From Betaproteobacteria bacterium (lineage in GTDB: Bacteria; Pseudomonadota; Gammaproteobacteria; Burkholderiales; Usitatibacteraceae): a stretch of 64,000 nucleotides of DNA. Numbering within the stretch: position 1 is the first letter of the stretch; every line of letters begins with the position of its first letter. The position numbers and the translations under genes were made by a program. The notes under the pieces are model-generated. The model had not been told where the DNA came from. It worked only from the letters and a program-made list of their open reading frames with translations, and did not search any database. The stretch is taken from NCBI GenBank assembly GCA_016709665.1, contig JADJMI010000027.1:186001-250000 (forward strand), written 5' to 3'. Below, one piece after another: positions 1 to 11,788 of the stretch.

Positions 1-1
1 C

Positions 2-241
2 GGCGCGGCCCTCCTGGCCGCCGGCTGCGCCACGGATCCCGCCGTCCAGGTCGCACGGTCCGAATGCAAGGTGGCGCCGGTCACCACCTACAGCGCTTCG
101 GGCCGCACCCGGCCCATCAGCGACATCGAGCGTCGCGCCGCCGAGATGGACCTCGCCCGATCGCAGTACCGGTTCGACAACCTGGCCCGCAACGGGATGG
201 ACCCGAACCTGGTGGAGGATGCCCTGCGCGACTGCCGTTGA
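2..241 (+). CDS. C-terminal part of a small lipoprotein-like protein (5' truncated)
   Basis: The frame is open from the window edge to a TGA, giving 79 residues. It begins inside a hydrophobic stretch that ends in LAAGC, which looks like a lipobox, so the mature protein probably starts at that Cys as a lipid-anchored periplasmic protein. The rest is charged and short, with a second Cys before the stop. I recognise no family. It converges with the next gene, 4 bases away. The true start lies outside the window. Confidence 0.5.
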   Translation, partial: GAALLAAGCATDPAVQVARSECKVAPVTTYSASGRTRPISDIERRAAEMDLARSQYRFDNLARNGMDPNLVEDALRDCR

Positions 242-245
242 GGGG

Positions 246-1562
246 CTAGCTCGCCATTTCCTCCGCGACGCTTTCGGTGACCGCGGGCTCGGGGGGGGCC
301 GGCAGCCGTGACAGTTTCGCGAGCGGCGAAGTCCAGGCCATGAGCGGCAACATGAGGAGCGCGCCCAGCCCCGCCAGCAGGATCGTCGTGCGAACGCCCC
401 AGTGTTCGGCGATCCAGCCGCCGGCGAGCCCGCCGAGGGGGGCCGTCGAGACGGTGAGGGCGATCATCGTGGCCGTCACGCGCCCGAGCAGCCGGTCCGG
501 CGTCACCGCCTGGCGCAGCGTGAGGTAGTTGATGAAGAACGTCATCGCGGTGAAATCGAGCAGGAACAGGCCGCCGCCGAACGTGAGCGAGGCCACCCAG
601 AAACTGCCCGACGAGGCGCCCATCACCAGCCATGCCGCGCCCGTGCCGCCCAGCGCGGCGAGCATCGTCGGCCCGAACCCGTAACGCGCGTTCAAGGGGG
701 CCACCGCGGTCGCGGCCGCGAGCGATCCCACGCCGGCCAGCATGAACAGCACGCCCACGTGGCCCGCGGAAAAGCCGAGCTCGCGCGCGGCGAAGAGCAC
801 GACGACGGCGATATAGGCGTGGCGGAAGACCTGCCAGATGGCGAGCGACCAGGCGAGCGCGCGCAGCGTGCGGTTGCGCCACACGGCGGCGAGGCCTTCG
901 CCGATGTCGCGCCACACGCTGTCGCTCGCGAGTTTGGGGGCGTCCGTCCGCGAGGGCGGGATGCCGCGCAGCATGAGCGCCGAGACCGCGAAGCACACCG
1001 CGTCCAGCAGGATGGCGAAAGGCGCCGTGAGCCACTGGATGAGCGCGCCGGCGAGACCGGGCCCGACCAGTTGCGCGGCCGAGTCCGATACGCCGATCTT
1101 CGCGTTGGCCTCCACGAGATTCTCGCGGCCCACGCGTTCGGTCATGAAGACCTGGTACGCCGGCCAGCCGATGACCGAGCCCGTGCCCACGAGGAATCCG
1201 ACGACGTAGAGGATCGGCATCGAGAGCACGCCCATCCAGGCGCACACCGGCACCACGGCGAGCGCGAGCGCGCGGCCCACGTCGGCCCCGATGATGACCG
1301 GCAGCTTTCGCGTTCTGTCGATGTAGACGCCCGCGAACAGGCCGAAGAGCGTGAAGGGCAGGGCCTCCAGCGCCGTGAGCACGCCCACCTCGAAGGGGGA
1401 GGCGTCGAGGAGCAGGGCCGCCGTGAGCGGCAGCGCGAGGAACGTGACCTGGCCGCCGAAGTGCGTGATCGTGAGCGAGCCCCAGAGCTTCACGAAGTCG
1501 GGGTTGCGCCACAGGCCGGTGAGCCATCGGTCGGGGTGAAGCCGGGCGAGCAGGGAATTCAT
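246..1562 (-). CDS. MFS transporter (enterobactin-exporter-like, MFS_3 type)
   Basis: This is a 438-residue integral membrane protein with about 12 hydrophobic segments, a normal length for a major facilitator. After the first two helices it has an FAGVYIDRTRK loop, which corresponds to the MFS motif between helices 2 and 3. The sequence resembles the MFS_3/DUF894 group of putative efflux proteins. I chose the ATG that gives MNSLLARLHP; the frame stays open 66 codons further upstream, but that extension is basic and Arg-rich and looks non-coding. A TATAAT promoter lies about 290 bases upstream. The substrate is unknown. Confidence 0.8.
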   Translation of the reverse strand: MNSLLARLHPDRWLTGLWRNPDFVKLWGSLTITHFGGQVTFLALPLTAALLLDASPFEVGVLTALEALPFTLFGLFAGVYIDRTRKLPVIIGADVGRALALAVVPVCAWMGVLSMPILYVVGFLVGTGSVIGWPAYQVFMTERVGRENLVEANAKIGVSDSAAQLVGPGLAGALIQWLTAPFAILLDAVCFAVSALMLRGIPPSRTDAPKLASDSVWRDIGEGLAAVWRNRTLRALAWSLAIWQVFRHAYIAVVVLFAARELGFSAGHVGVLFMLAGVGSLAAATAVAPLNARYGFGPTMLAALGGTGAAWLVMGASSGSFWVASLTFGGGLFLLDFTAMTFFINYLTLRQAVTPDRLLGRVTATMIALTVSTAPLGGLAGGWIAEHWGVRTTILLAGLGALLMLPLMAWTSPLAKLSRLPAPPEPAVTESVAEEMAS

Positions 1563-1704
1563 TTTTTCTTCGCCGAACCTTGCGGTCCGGCGCCGCTTTC
1601 TTGTGCAGGCGCGACGGCGCGTCGCGCGGGGCGCGAGGCGGAATGTCCGAAGGGTGTTCCGGTTCCATCCGCCTCGAATTGCCGGCGGACGGGGGTCTGC
1701 CGGG

Positions 1705-1815
1705 TCAGTCGATGCCGCCCTGGGAGGGCGGGAGAACGAGGCGCGCCATGCCGGCGCCACGGAGCATCCCGCCGCGGGAGCGGCGAATGTCGAAGGTGGC
1801 GTCGTTGCGGTTCAT
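1705..1815 (-). CDS. Possible small protein of 36 residues
   Basis: ATG to TGA gives 36 residues, starting MNRNDATFDIRRSRGG and ending in a Gly/Asp tail. It is basic in its first half and has no membrane segment. GAGAT lies 6-10 bases before the ATG, and the promoter with TATAAT is about 40 bases upstream, so it would be the first reading frame of the MFS transcript. No family is recognised. It could equally be a chance frame in a leader RNA. Confidence 0.3.
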   Translation of the reverse strand: MNRNDATFDIRRSRGGMLRGAGMARLVLPPSQGGID

Positions 1816-1853
1816 GGGCGGATCTCGTGGCGGGGTGAAGCGGGAAGTGGCGG

Positions 1854-1883
1854 ATTATAGACGCGCTTCGAGCCGGCCGGCAA
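1854..1883 (-). promoter_or_regulatory. Sigma-70-type promoter reading toward the MFS gene
   Basis: Read on the minus strand, TTGCCG (1883-1878) is followed after 18 bases by a perfect TATAAT (1859-1854). The predicted start near 1847 lies about 30 bases before the 36-residue ORF and 285 before the MFS start. Confidence 0.55.
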
Positions 1884-1917
1884 ATCTCCCGGCCGCTCGC
1901 CGGGGCCCCGCCTTGCG

Positions 1918-2592
1918 TCAAGGGCGCTTCGGCTTGGCGAGATACCGGGCGTCGTCGAAAGTCGCCATCCAGCGCGGCTCGTACACCACGAAGATCGCCG
2001 TGAGCAGGCCCGTGAGGAAGGCTTCTCCCCACGAAAGCAGCAGGCCGTAGGGAAGGAATCCGTCCGAAAGCCTCGACCAGGAGGCCGTGCCCGCCGCGGC
2101 ATGGGCCAGCGTAGCCGCGGCCACGGTTGCCGCGAAGGCGATGCCCGGGGCGAAGAATCCCGGCAGGAAGATGAACGTGAACGGATTTCGGGGCAGCCGG
2201 CTGTCCGCGAGGCGCCGAAGGCCGTCGGCGATGGTGATCGGCAGCCAGGCGGCCAGGAGCCACGTCGCGCCGAGGCCGCTCCATTCGCTGCCGCGCCACA
2301 GCCAGGCGGCCAGCACGGCGGGCGCGGCGGCGGCGAGCGCGAGGTCGCGGCCGAACATGAGCGCGACGAGGGGCGTGGCGAGCAGGTGAAGCGAAAGGCC
2401 CGGCAGCGGCTTCGCCGAGAGGATCCACGCGAGCGCGACCCCGAGCGATGCGCCGAGCCAGCCGTGCAGCCGGAAGCCGTCGGCGAGAAGTGCCCAGGGC
2501 GCCCGGCGCACGCCCCGGACGCAAAGAAAAAGGGCGACCGCCGAGGTGGCGATCGCCCAGGGCCCGGAAAGCGGGGTCGCGAGGAAATCCAT
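1918..2592 (-). CDS. CbiM-like / COG3235-type integral membrane protein
   Basis: This 224-residue protein is almost entirely hydrophobic, with about 6-7 membrane segments, and has the PGFFAPGIAF and SWGEAFLTG signatures of proteins related to CbiM, the S-component of energy-coupling-factor transporters. No ECF ATPase or T-component is nearby, so it may be one of the stand-alone forms seen in Proteobacteria, with nickel or cobalt as a possible but unproven substrate. Its ATG is 22 bases after the acnA stop, so it is probably the last gene of the acnA transcript. Confidence 0.6.
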   Translation of the reverse strand: MDFLATPLSGPWAIATSAVALFLCVRGVRRAPWALLADGFRLHGWLGASLGVALAWILSAKPLPGLSLHLLATPLVALMFGRDLALAAAAPAVLAAWLWRGSEWSGLGATWLLAAWLPITIADGLRRLADSRLPRNPFTFIFLPGFFAPGIAFAATVAAATLAHAAAGTASWSRLSDGFLPYGLLLSWGEAFLTGLLTAIFVVYEPRWMATFDDARYLAKPKRP

Positions 2593-2614
2593 CGCGAGCC
2601 CGGGCCGCCGGCCT

Positions 2615-5311
<2,697 letters not shown>

Positions 5312-5352
5312 GGGATTCTCGTGGGGGTGGATGGCGTTCGTTGAAAGGGGGG

Positions 5353-5793
5353 CTACGGGGCCGGCTTCCCGGCGGGGCGGATCTGGACGTCGTATTCGCG
5401 GCCCTTGTCGTCGCGGCAGGTCCCGCCGCCGCGGCCGTAGCCGCCGCGAAGGTCGCAGCGCAGCCCCGATCCGTCGGGGGCGGTGAGGAGGGCCTTGTAG
5501 AGGCCGCCCTCGGGATTGTCGACCGAGACCGTGCCCAGGCCCCAGCCGCGTCGGCCCCATCCGCCCCAGGCGCCGCCGGCGACGGTGCCCGTGGTTCGCG
5601 CGGGCGCGGCCTCGACCCAGGTTCCGGCGTAGGCCTTGTCGTCGATGGTGATGGCGATGCGGCCTTCGGAGCCGCCGTCGTCGGCGGTTCCGTGGTAGAG
5701 CCGGCCGCTGTCGCGCGGCATGAGCGTGAGCTGCACCGTGGAGGCGCAGCCGAAGGCTAGCGGGAGAAGGGCGAGGGCGGCGAGGCGTTTCAT
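5353..5793 (-). CDS. Small Gly-rich lipoprotein, function unknown
   Basis: The product is 146 residues. It begins [16 protein letters not shown], a lipoprotein signal peptide with lipobox AFGC, so the protein should be lipid-anchored in the periplasm. The mature part is beta-rich in appearance, with a Gly/Trp/Arg-rich middle and two Cys residues near the C terminus (LRCDLRGG and GGTCRDD) that could form a disulfide. I cannot assign a function. It sits between prpD and acnA on the same strand, 41 bases before acnA, which suggests co-transcription without implying a metabolic role. Confidence 0.65.
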   Translation of the reverse strand: MKRLAALALLPLAFGCASTVQLTLMPRDSGRLYHGTADDGGSEGRIAITIDDKAYAGTWVEAAPARTTGTVAGGAWGGWGRRGWGLGTVSVDNPEGGLYKALLTAPDGSGLRCDLRGGYGRGGGTCRDDKGREYDVQIRPAGKPAP

Positions 5794-5866
5794 GCGGGTT
5801 CCTTCGGTCTGCGCCGGTGAGTCGGCCATGAAAGCACAGCCGGGCCGGCCGCGCCAATGACGGCGG

Positions 5867-7333
5867 TCACGCGGCACCCTCCGGGAAGGACAGGAGGTCG
5901 ACGAAATCGGGGACCGTCGTGGCCTCCAGCCGGACCGCGTCCAGGCACAGGTCCAGGATGGCCTCACGCCGCTCGCCCGGGAAACGGCGGGCCAGGTTGG
6001 CCTTGAATTTCTCGACCAGCAGGGGCATGCCTTCCTGGCGGCGGCGGCGGTGTCCGATGGGGTACTCGACGACGATCTCCCCGAGCGTCGTGCCGTCCGC
6101 CAGTTCCACCGTGAGCGCGTTGGCGATGGAGCGCTTGTCCGGGTCGTGGTAGTCCTTCGTGAACGCCGGGTCCTCGACGCACGCGATCCGCGCGCGCAGC
6201 GCATCGATGCGCGGGTCCTTCGCGATCGCGTCCTCGTAGTCGGCGGCGGCGAGACGGCCGAAGAGCAGGGGCACGGCCACCATGTACTGGATGCAGTGGT
6301 CGCGGTCGGCCGGATTGTGCAGGGGGCCCTGCTTGTCGATGATGCGCAGGCACGCCTCGTGCGTGCGGATGGTGACGCGCCGGATGTCCGCCGCGGACCT
6401 GCCCAGCCGCGCGAGTTCCCGGTGCAGCGCCATCGCGGCCTCGACGGCCGTCTGCGCGTGGAACTCCGCCGGGAACGAGATCTTGAACAGCACGTTCTCC
6501 ATCACGTAGCTGCCGTACCCGCGCTGGAACGCGAACGGCCTGCCTTCGAAGAGCACGTCGTAGAAACCCCAGGTCTTCGCCGTGAGCACGGAGGGATAGC
6601 CCATCTCGCCCGTCTTCGCGATGAGCGCGAGGCGCACGGCGCGGCTGGTGGCGTCGCCCGCCGCCCAGCTCTTGCGCGAGCCGGTGTTGGGCGCGTGGCG
6701 GTAGGTGCGCAGCGACTGGCCGTCGACCCAGGCGAGGGAGACGGCATTGATGATCCCCTCGCGCGAAAGTCCGAGCATCCGCGCGACCACGGCCGTGGAG
6801 GCCACCTTCACCAGCACCACGTGGTCGAGACCCACGCGATTGAAGCTGTTCTCGAGCGCGAGGCAGCCCTGGATCTCGTGGGCCTTGATCATGGCGACGA
6901 GAACGTCCTTCACCGTGAGCGGCTTCTTGCCGGCGGCGAGCGCATTGCGCGAGAGCCAGTCGGCCGTCGCGAGGATGCCGCCCAGGTTGTCCGACGGGTG
7001 CCCCCACTCCGCGGCGAGCCAGGTGTCGTTGAAGTCGAGCCAGCGGATCATCGCGCCGATGTCGAAGGCGGCCTTGACCGGGTCCAGGCGGAAGGCGGTG
7101 CCGGGAACCCGGGCGCCGTTCGGCACGATCGTGCCGGGGACGATGGGACCCAGGAGCTTGGTGCAGGCGGGGTAGTCCAGCGCCTCGAAGCCGCAGCCCA
7201 GGGTGTCCATGAGGCAGTGGCGGGCCGTGCGGAAGGCCTCGTCGCTCGCGACTTCGTACCCGAGGACGTAGTCGGCGATGTCCGCGAGGACCCGGTCGGG
7301 CTCGGGGCGGGCGTTGGAGATGGGGGCGGACAC
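5867..7333 (-). CDS. prpD: 2-methylcitrate dehydratase (MmgE/PrpD family)
   Basis: PrpD dehydrates 2-methylcitrate to 2-methylaconitate in the methylcitrate cycle for propionyl-CoA. At 488 residues it matches PrpD (about 483 in E. coli). Recognisable stretches are [11 protein letters not shown] at the N terminus, [19 protein letters not shown] near residue 100 and [20 protein letters not shown] near residue 215. It follows prpC on the same strand across a 157-base gap that contains an inverted repeat. Many betaproteobacteria use AcnD/PrpF here instead; this strain has the PrpD route with acnA next to it. Confidence 0.92.
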   Translation of the reverse strand: MSAPISNARPEPDRVLADIADYVLGYEVASDEAFRTARHCLMDTLGCGFEALDYPACTKLLGPIVPGTIVPNGARVPGTAFRLDPVKAAFDIGAMIRWLDFNDTWLAAEWGHPSDNLGGILATADWLSRNALAAGKKPLTVKDVLVAMIKAHEIQGCLALENSFNRVGLDHVVLVKVASTAVVARMLGLSREGIINAVSLAWVDGQSLRTYRHAPNTGSRKSWAAGDATSRAVRLALIAKTGEMGYPSVLTAKTWGFYDVLFEGRPFAFQRGYGSYVMENVLFKISFPAEFHAQTAVEAAMALHRELARLGRSAADIRRVTIRTHEACLRIIDKQGPLHNPADRDHCIQYMVAVPLLFGRLAAADYEDAIAKDPRIDALRARIACVEDPAFTKDYHDPDKRSIANALTVELADGTTLGEIVVEYPIGHRRRRQEGMPLLVEKFKANLARRFPGERREAILDLCLDAVRLEATTVPDFVDLLSFPEGAA

Positions 7334-7361
7334 GCTGTGCTTTCCTGCGGCTCGTCAGGGT

Positions 7362-7486
7362 GGACGCAGATGAACGCAGATGAACGCGGCAGGCAGCGCA
7401 GGTCGCACTTTCGCTTGGCCGGGCGGGCGGAGATTCGGGCAAACCATCTGCGTTCATCTGCGTTCATCTGCGGTTCCAACGCCTTT
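7362..7486. repeat. Inverted-repeat element, GCAGATGAAC family (copy 1)
   Basis: Two arms face each other in the prpC-prpD gap. The left arm (7366-7387) carries two tandem copies of GCAGATGAAC; the right arm (7450-7471) is its exact 22-base reverse complement and continues through CGGTTCCAACGCCTTTCG. The right-hand flank matches the arms near 23.6 kb, while the left arm is shorter. The 62-base loop is unrelated to the loops of the other copies. In prpC-prpD mRNA it would fold into a long hairpin. Confidence 0.85.
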
Positions 7487-7490
7487 CGTC

Positions 7491-8654
7491 CTACCCGCGC
7501 TGCGCGAGCGGCACGAACGCGCGATCCTCGGGCCCGACGTAATTCGCCGAAGGCCGGATGATCTTCCCGTCGAGCCGCTGCTCGATCGCGTGCGCGCACC
7601 AGCCGGCGGCGCGGGAGATCGCGAAGAGCGGCGTGAACATCGCCGTCGGCACGCCCATCAGGTGGTAGCCGGTGGCGCTGTACCAGTCGAGGTTCGGGAA
7701 CATCCGCTTCTCCCGCCACATCACGGACTCCACGCGGGCGGAGATGTCGAAGAGCTTCGTGTTACCGGAATCGTCGGCAAGCCGCCGCGCGACTTCCTTG
7801 ATGACGGCGCTTCGCGGGTCGGCGATCGTGTAGACGGGGTGGCCGAAGCCGATGATCACCTGCTTCTCGCCCACGCGCTTCACGATGTCCGCCTCCGCCT
7901 CGTCCGGGCTGTCGTACCGGCCGATGGTGTCGAAGGCGTGCTCGTTGGCGCCGCCGTGCTTCGGGCCCTTGAGGGCGCCGATGGCGGCGGTGACGGCGGA
8001 ATACAGGTCGGCGCCCGTGCCGGCGACGACGCGCGCGGTGAAGGTGGAGGCGTTGAACTCGTGCTCGGCGTAGAGGATGAGCGAGGCGTGCATGGAGCGC
8101 ACCCACAGGTCCGGCGGCTTGCGGCCGTGCAGGAGGCGCAGCAGGTGCCCGCCGACGGTGTCGTCATCGGTCTCGACTTCGATGCGCCGGCCGGAATGGG
8201 AAAAGTGGTGCCAGTACATCAGCATCGAGCCCAGGGCGGCGACGAGCCGGTCGGCGATGTCGCGGGCGGGGGCGATCTTGTGTTCCCCGCCTTCCGGCAG
8301 CACGGCGCCCAGGGCCGAGCAGGCCGTGCGCATCACGTCCATGGGGTGGGTGTTCGCCGGAAGGCACTCGAGGATGTCCCGCACGGGGGCGGGGATGCCG
8401 CGCAGCGACTGGAGTTTTCGCCGGTAGGCGGCAAGCTCGGTGACGTTCGGCAGCTTGCCGTGCACCAGCAGGTGCGCGACCTCCTCGAATTCGCACTGCG
8501 TGGCGATGTCGAGGATGTCGTAGCCGCGGTAGCGCAGGTCGTTGCCGGCGCGGCCCACCGTGCAAAGGGCGGTGTTGCCGGCGGTCACGCCCGAGAGCGC
8601 GACGGATTTCTTGGGTCGCGGCGCGGGCGGAGCGGTCTCGGGGGCGGCAGGCAC
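7491..8654 (-). CDS. prpC: 2-methylcitrate synthase
   Basis: PrpC condenses propionyl-CoA with oxaloacetate to 2-methylcitrate. The 387-residue protein has the citrate-synthase triad: His in [10 protein letters not shown], His in [14 protein letters not shown] and Asp in [20 protein letters not shown] in place of [11 protein letters not shown] is the methylcitrate-synthase form, as is the short length without the extra N-terminal domain of GltA. The start is GTG. It lies 13 bases after the CitE-like gene, so it is in the same transcript. The true citrate synthase is gltA at 16.2 kb. Confidence 0.94.
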   Translation of the reverse strand: MPAAPETAPPAPRPKKSVALSGVTAGNTALCTVGRAGNDLRYRGYDILDIATQCEFEEVAHLLVHGKLPNVTELAAYRRKLQSLRGIPAPVRDILECLPANTHPMDVMRTACSALGAVLPEGGEHKIAPARDIADRLVAALGSMLMYWHHFSHSGRRIEVETDDDTVGGHLLRLLHGRKPPDLWVRSMHASLILYAEHEFNASTFTARVVAGTGADLYSAVTAAIGALKGPKHGGANEHAFDTIGRYDSPDEAEADIVKRVGEKQVIIGFGHPVYTIADPRSAVIKEVARRLADDSGNTKLFDISARVESVMWREKRMFPNLDWYSATGYHLMGVPTAMFTPLFAISRAAGWCAHAIEQRLDGKIIRPSANYVGPEDRAFVPLAQRG

Positions 8655-8667
8655 GGTCCCGGGCGGG

Positions 8668-9660
8668 TCAGTCGAAGAAGGCGCGGGCGGCTTCGTCGGG
8701 CATCTTCACGCCGGTGACACGGGCCTTCTGGAGGAGCTCCCAGAAATAGCGGTAGGTGGCGCGGTCGTGCAGCTCGCCGTCGAACTGGATCGGGCCCCAG
8801 TTGGCGGACTGGGCCTCGAGGAGGATGGCGCCGGCGACGGCGACCTCGTTCAGGTCCGGCTTCATCGCGTCGACGATCGGCGGGATCTGCACGGGGTGGA
8901 TGCTCCACATGCGCATGAAGCCGAAGTCGGTGCGGGCGCGCCAGGCGTCGCGGAAGACGTTGTAGCTGTTCTTGAGGTCGAGCGAGACGTTGTGGGCCGG
9001 CACCACGCCGTGGGCGAGGGCGGCGGCCACCACGTCGGTCTTGGCCCGCGCGATGAGCGGGTGCTCGAACTGGCCCGGCGAGCGCATGGCCGAGGCGTTC
9101 ACGGCGCCGTGGTGGCCGCTCACGAAATCCATCAGGCCGAAGTCGAGCACCTGCACCGAGGGAAGCTTCGCGATCTCCCACGCGTCGTGCAGCGCGCCGT
9201 GCGTCTCGACCAGCACGTGCACCGGGACGACGCGCTTGTGCCGCTTCTTCTTCGAGACGGCCTGGATGTAGTCGATCATCTCGGCCGCCTGGGCGACCGA
9301 GGTGCACTTCGGGATCGTCACGTAGGCGATCACCTTGCCGGCGCCGCCCACGAGGATGTCGACGTCCTTCTTCCAGTGCGGGTGGGTGTAGTCGTGGATG
9401 CGCGCGCCGGCCATGGCGAAGCGGTTGGCGGCCGAGTTGAGCACGCCCACGATCATCTCGGCGTGCGCCTTCTCGCGGCCGGTCTCGGCGCCGTCCTCGC
9501 AGTCGCAGGTGATGTCGAACACCGCGCCGAGGCGCTCCTGCAGCTCGAGCGCCTTGAGGATCAGCTTCTCGCTGCCGGCGAAGTGCTCGCAGGCGGGGAT
9601 GACCGGAAAGGGCTTCTCGCCGGCGAAGAGGGCGTCCTTGGGATGGGCAGGGGCGGGCAT
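8668..9660 (-). CDS. HpcH/HpaI aldolase / CitE-family CoA-ester lyase (malyl-CoA lyase-like)
   Basis: This is a 330-residue TIM-barrel lyase of the CitE/malyl-CoA lyase superfamily, which cleave or form beta-hydroxyacyl-CoA esters such as malyl-CoA, beta-methylmalyl-CoA or citramalyl-CoA, with Mg2+. Visible features are [12 protein letters not shown] (metal-binding acidic loop, near residue 52), [17 protein letters not shown] with a conserved Glu, [14 protein letters not shown] with an Asp, and [14 protein letters not shown] near the C terminus. Placed between prpC and a mesaconyl-CoA hydratase-like gene, it probably acts on a methyl-branched C4/C5 CoA ester. The exact substrate cannot be read from sequence. 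Confidence 0.8.
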   Translation of the reverse strand: MPAPAHPKDALFAGEKPFPVIPACEHFAGSEKLILKALELQERLGAVFDITCDCEDGAETGREKAHAEMIVGVLNSAANRFAMAGARIHDYTHPHWKKDVDILVGGAGKVIAYVTIPKCTSVAQAAEMIDYIQAVSKKKRHKRVVPVHVLVETHGALHDAWEIAKLPSVQVLDFGLMDFVSGHHGAVNASAMRSPGQFEHPLIARAKTDVVAAALAHGVVPAHNVSLDLKNSYNVFRDAWRARTDFGFMRMWSIHPVQIPPIVDAMKPDLNEVAVAGAILLEAQSANWGPIQFDGELHDRATYRYFWELLQKARVTGVKMPDEAARAFFD

Positions 9661-9698
9661 GGGGAGTCCTTCCGGTTGGGGATCGGTATTCTAGGCGT

Positions 9699-10763
9699 TC
9701 AGCTTCGGCGCGGCAGGAGCACCGTGAGATCCAGGTCGAGCACGACGGCGGGGTGCTTCTCCCCGGCGGGCGGCGTGGGCACTTCCGCGGGTTTCGCGTT
9801 CTTGATGGCGAGGAGCCGCAGGCGCAGCAGGCCCAGGTCGTTCCTCGCGCGCACGCCCTCGCGGCCGGTGACCACGCTGCGGGCATAGACCGTGTCGCCG
9901 GCGAAGGTGGGGTTCGCGTGGCTGCCGCCGTGGAATGCCGCGACGGCGAAGGCGTTCTCCAGGCCGTCGTGCTGCAGCGCGCGGGCGAGCGAGATCACGT
10001 GGCCGCCGTAGATCAGGCGCCGGCCGAAGGCGTTCGACTTCGCGGCGAAGGCGTCGAAGTGGATCCGGGCCGTGTTCTGGTAGAGGCGGGTGGCGAGCAT
10101 GTGGTCCGATTCCTCGATCGTGAAGCCGCCGGGGTGATCGAGGCTCTCGCCCACCGCGTAGTCGTCCCACAGGCGCGTGCCGCCGGTCGCGCGCGGATCG
10201 AGCGCCGCGGGCTTGAGGAAGCCGGGGACCGCGATGCGCGAGCCGGGCACTTCCTTCGGGAGATCCGGCACCATGGGCAACGGCGCGGGCGAGGCGGGAT
10301 CGCGTTTCTCGACCATGACCCACCGCGCCCAGGCGAGCACCTCCCGGCCGTGCTGGTTGAACGCCCTCGAGCGCACGGTGACGTTGCCGTTGCGCCCGCT
10401 GGAATTCTCCTTGACCCCGATGACCTCGCTTTCGCACGCGATCGTGTCGCCGGCGTAGACCGGCTCGAGGAACCGGACGTCGGCGTAGCCCAGGTTGGCG
10501 ACGGCGTTGAACGAGACGTCGTGCACGGTCTTGCCGAAGGCGACGTGGAAGACGAGCAGGTCATCGAGGGGCGCGGACGGGTGCCCCATCGCGCGGGCGA
10601 TCGGCTCGGCGCAGTGCACGGGGTTTCGCGAGCCGGTGAGCGCGAGGTAGAGCGAGGCGTCCGCGACCGTGAGGGTGCGCGGCGTCGCGTGGACCAGCCG
10701 GTCGCCCGGCGCGTAGTCCTCGAAGAAGTAGCCGTCGAGCGGGCGAGGGCGGCTGCCGGGCAT
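9699..10763 (-). CDS. MaoC-type dehydratase, tandem hot-dog (mesaconyl-CoA hydratase-like)
   Basis: The 354-residue protein carries two MaoC/hot-dog halves. The first (about 15-165) contains DGYFFEDYAPGDRLVHATPR and SRNPVHCAEPIARAMGHP; the second (about 185-340) contains FDAFAAKSNAFGRRLIYGGH. The size and double fold resemble beta-methylmalyl-CoA dehydratase (mesaconyl-C1-CoA hydratase, Mch) and mesaconyl-C4-CoA hydratases. Being flanked on both sides by CitE-type lyases, the usual partners of Mch, supports that reading. I used MPGSRPRPL as start; the open frame upstream overlaps the next gene. The start lies 8 bases after the preceding stop. Confidence 0.8.
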   Translation of the reverse strand: MPGSRPRPLDGYFFEDYAPGDRLVHATPRTLTVADASLYLALTGSRNPVHCAEPIARAMGHPSAPLDDLLVFHVAFGKTVHDVSFNAVANLGYADVRFLEPVYAGDTIACESEVIGVKENSSGRNGNVTVRSRAFNQHGREVLAWARWVMVEKRDPASPAPLPMVPDLPKEVPGSRIAVPGFLKPAALDPRATGGTRLWDDYAVGESLDHPGGFTIEESDHMLATRLYQNTARIHFDAFAAKSNAFGRRLIYGGHVISLARALQHDGLENAFAVAAFHGGSHANPTFAGDTVYARSVVTGREGVRARNDLGLLRLRLLAIKNAKPAEVPTPPAGEKHPAVVLDLDLTVLLPRRS

Positions 10764-10771
10764 GCGTCGGC

Positions 10772-11650
10772 CTACCGTCCGGCCTCGAGCTGCCGGATCA
10801 TGTCCGCGAGGGCGAGCAGCCGGCGGGCGGCCTTCAGGTGATGTCCCTCGATCAGGCGGCCGTTCACGACCACCGTGCCGCGCCCGTCGCGCCGGGCCTG
10901 CTCCAGCGCCTCGATCAGTTCGGTCGCCGCGGCGAGGTCGTGCGGCTTGGGCGTGAACGCGTCGTTGCAATAGGGCAGCTGGAAGGGGTGGACGAGGCTC
11001 TTGCCGTCGAAGCCCAGGTCGCGGGCGAGGCGGCAGGCGTACTCGAAGGACTGCATGTCCTTCAGGTCCGTCGCGATGCCGTCGACGACGCTGCGGTCGA
11101 AGGCACGGCCGGCGAGCAGCACCCGCGAAAGGGAATAGTGCAGGGCGATGCGGTCCGGGGTCCGCCGCGCGTGGAGCTGCGTGACGAGGTCCGAGGTGGC
11201 CATCACGATGCAGGCGATGCGCGGGGAGGCGCCGGCGATCTCCTCGGCGCGCAGCACGCCGAGCGGGCTTTCGATCATCACCATGATGGGCAGGTGCTTG
11301 CCGCCCGCGGCGTCGAGGGCGGCGAGGGCCTGCTCGACGTCGGCCTTCGACTCGACGTTGGGGAAGCACACGGCATCGGCGCCGATGCCCGCCACCGCCT
11401 TCACGTCGTCCGCTCCCCAGGGGGAATCGAGGTCGTTCACCCGCACCACCACCTCGCGCCGCCCGAACCCGCCGGCGAGCACCGCCTCGACCACGTTCCG
11501 GCGCGATTCGACCTTGGCCTCGACCAGGATGGGGTCGCCCAGATCCAGGATCACCGAGTCGACCTTCAGCGTGCGGGACTTGTTGAGATACCGCGTCGTG
11601 CAACCCGGCACGTACAGCATGGAGCGGCGGGGACGATAGTAGGGATTCAT
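10772..11650 (-). CDS. Second CitE-family CoA-ester lyase
   Basis: This 292-residue protein is the length of CitE and beta-methylmalyl/citramalyl-CoA lyases. MLYVPGCTTRYLNKSRTL at the N terminus, IMVMIESPLGVLRAEEIAG with its conserved Glu, and GFDGKSLVHPFQLPYCNDAF near residue 210 place it in the family. The usual acidic loop reads VILDLGDPILVEAK instead of the commoner DLEDxV form, so metal or substrate binding may differ. It is the first gene of the leftward operon, behind a TTGACA promoter and divergent from the GntR regulator. Confidence 0.78.
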   Translation of the reverse strand: MNPYYRPRRSMLYVPGCTTRYLNKSRTLKVDSVILDLGDPILVEAKVESRRNVVEAVLAGGFGRREVVVRVNDLDSPWGADDVKAVAGIGADAVCFPNVESKADVEQALAALDAAGGKHLPIMVMIESPLGVLRAEEIAGASPRIACIVMATSDLVTQLHARRTPDRIALHYSLSRVLLAGRAFDRSVVDGIATDLKDMQSFEYACRLARDLGFDGKSLVHPFQLPYCNDAFTPKPHDLAAATELIEALEQARRDGRGTVVVNGRLIEGHHLKAARRLLALADMIRQLEAGR

Positions 11651-11735
11651 GGCGGCAAGTCTCTGAATGGGAAGGCTTTTGCGCGACCCCGCCCGGGCGA
11701 CGCCTTCGGGTGCCCGGGCTTGCTGCTATGCACAA

Positions 11736-11765
11736 ATGCTACGCGCGCGGCCTCGCCGGTGTCAA
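11736..11765 (-). promoter_or_regulatory. Promoter of the leftward CitE-MaoC-prp-acn operon
   Basis: On the minus strand a perfect TTGACA (11765-11760) is followed after 18 bases by TAGCAT (11741-11736). Transcription would start near 11729, leaving a leader of about 80 bases. The palindrome at 11777-11788 lies just upstream of the -35 box. Confidence 0.6.
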
Positions 11766-11776
11766 CAGGACTTGTA

Positions 11777-11788
11777 TCTTATATAAGA
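11777..11788. promoter_or_regulatory. Palindrome TCTTATATAAGA, likely GntR operator
   Basis: A perfect 12-base palindrome sits between the divergent CitE operon and the GntR gene, 36 bases before the regulator's ATG and 12 bases upstream of the -35 box of the leftward promoter. Its TATAAG part could also be the -10 box of the regulator gene, which would give autoregulation. The assignment to this GntR protein rests on position. Confidence 0.55.

Larger units (their letters stand above)
1563..1917. other. Intergenic region with a promoter and a possible 36-residue ORF
   Basis: These 355 bases separate the MFS gene from the CbiM-like gene, both on the minus strand. The right part holds a good minus-strand promoter and behind it a short ORF, both listed separately. 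The left part (1563-1704) could be a 5' leader of the MFS transporter; I see no clear terminator or regulatory RNA in it. Confidence 0.4.

Noticed and set aside
7334..7490. Short reading frames across the repeats (peptides such as HLRSSAF or NADERR)
   Set aside because: These are translations of the repeat arms themselves and recur wherever the repeat occurs.
11777..11788. Palindrome read only as a -10 promoter element
   Set aside because: Perfect symmetry and position between a regulator and its divergent operon favour an operator; a -10 role may coexist but no matching -35 box was seen.
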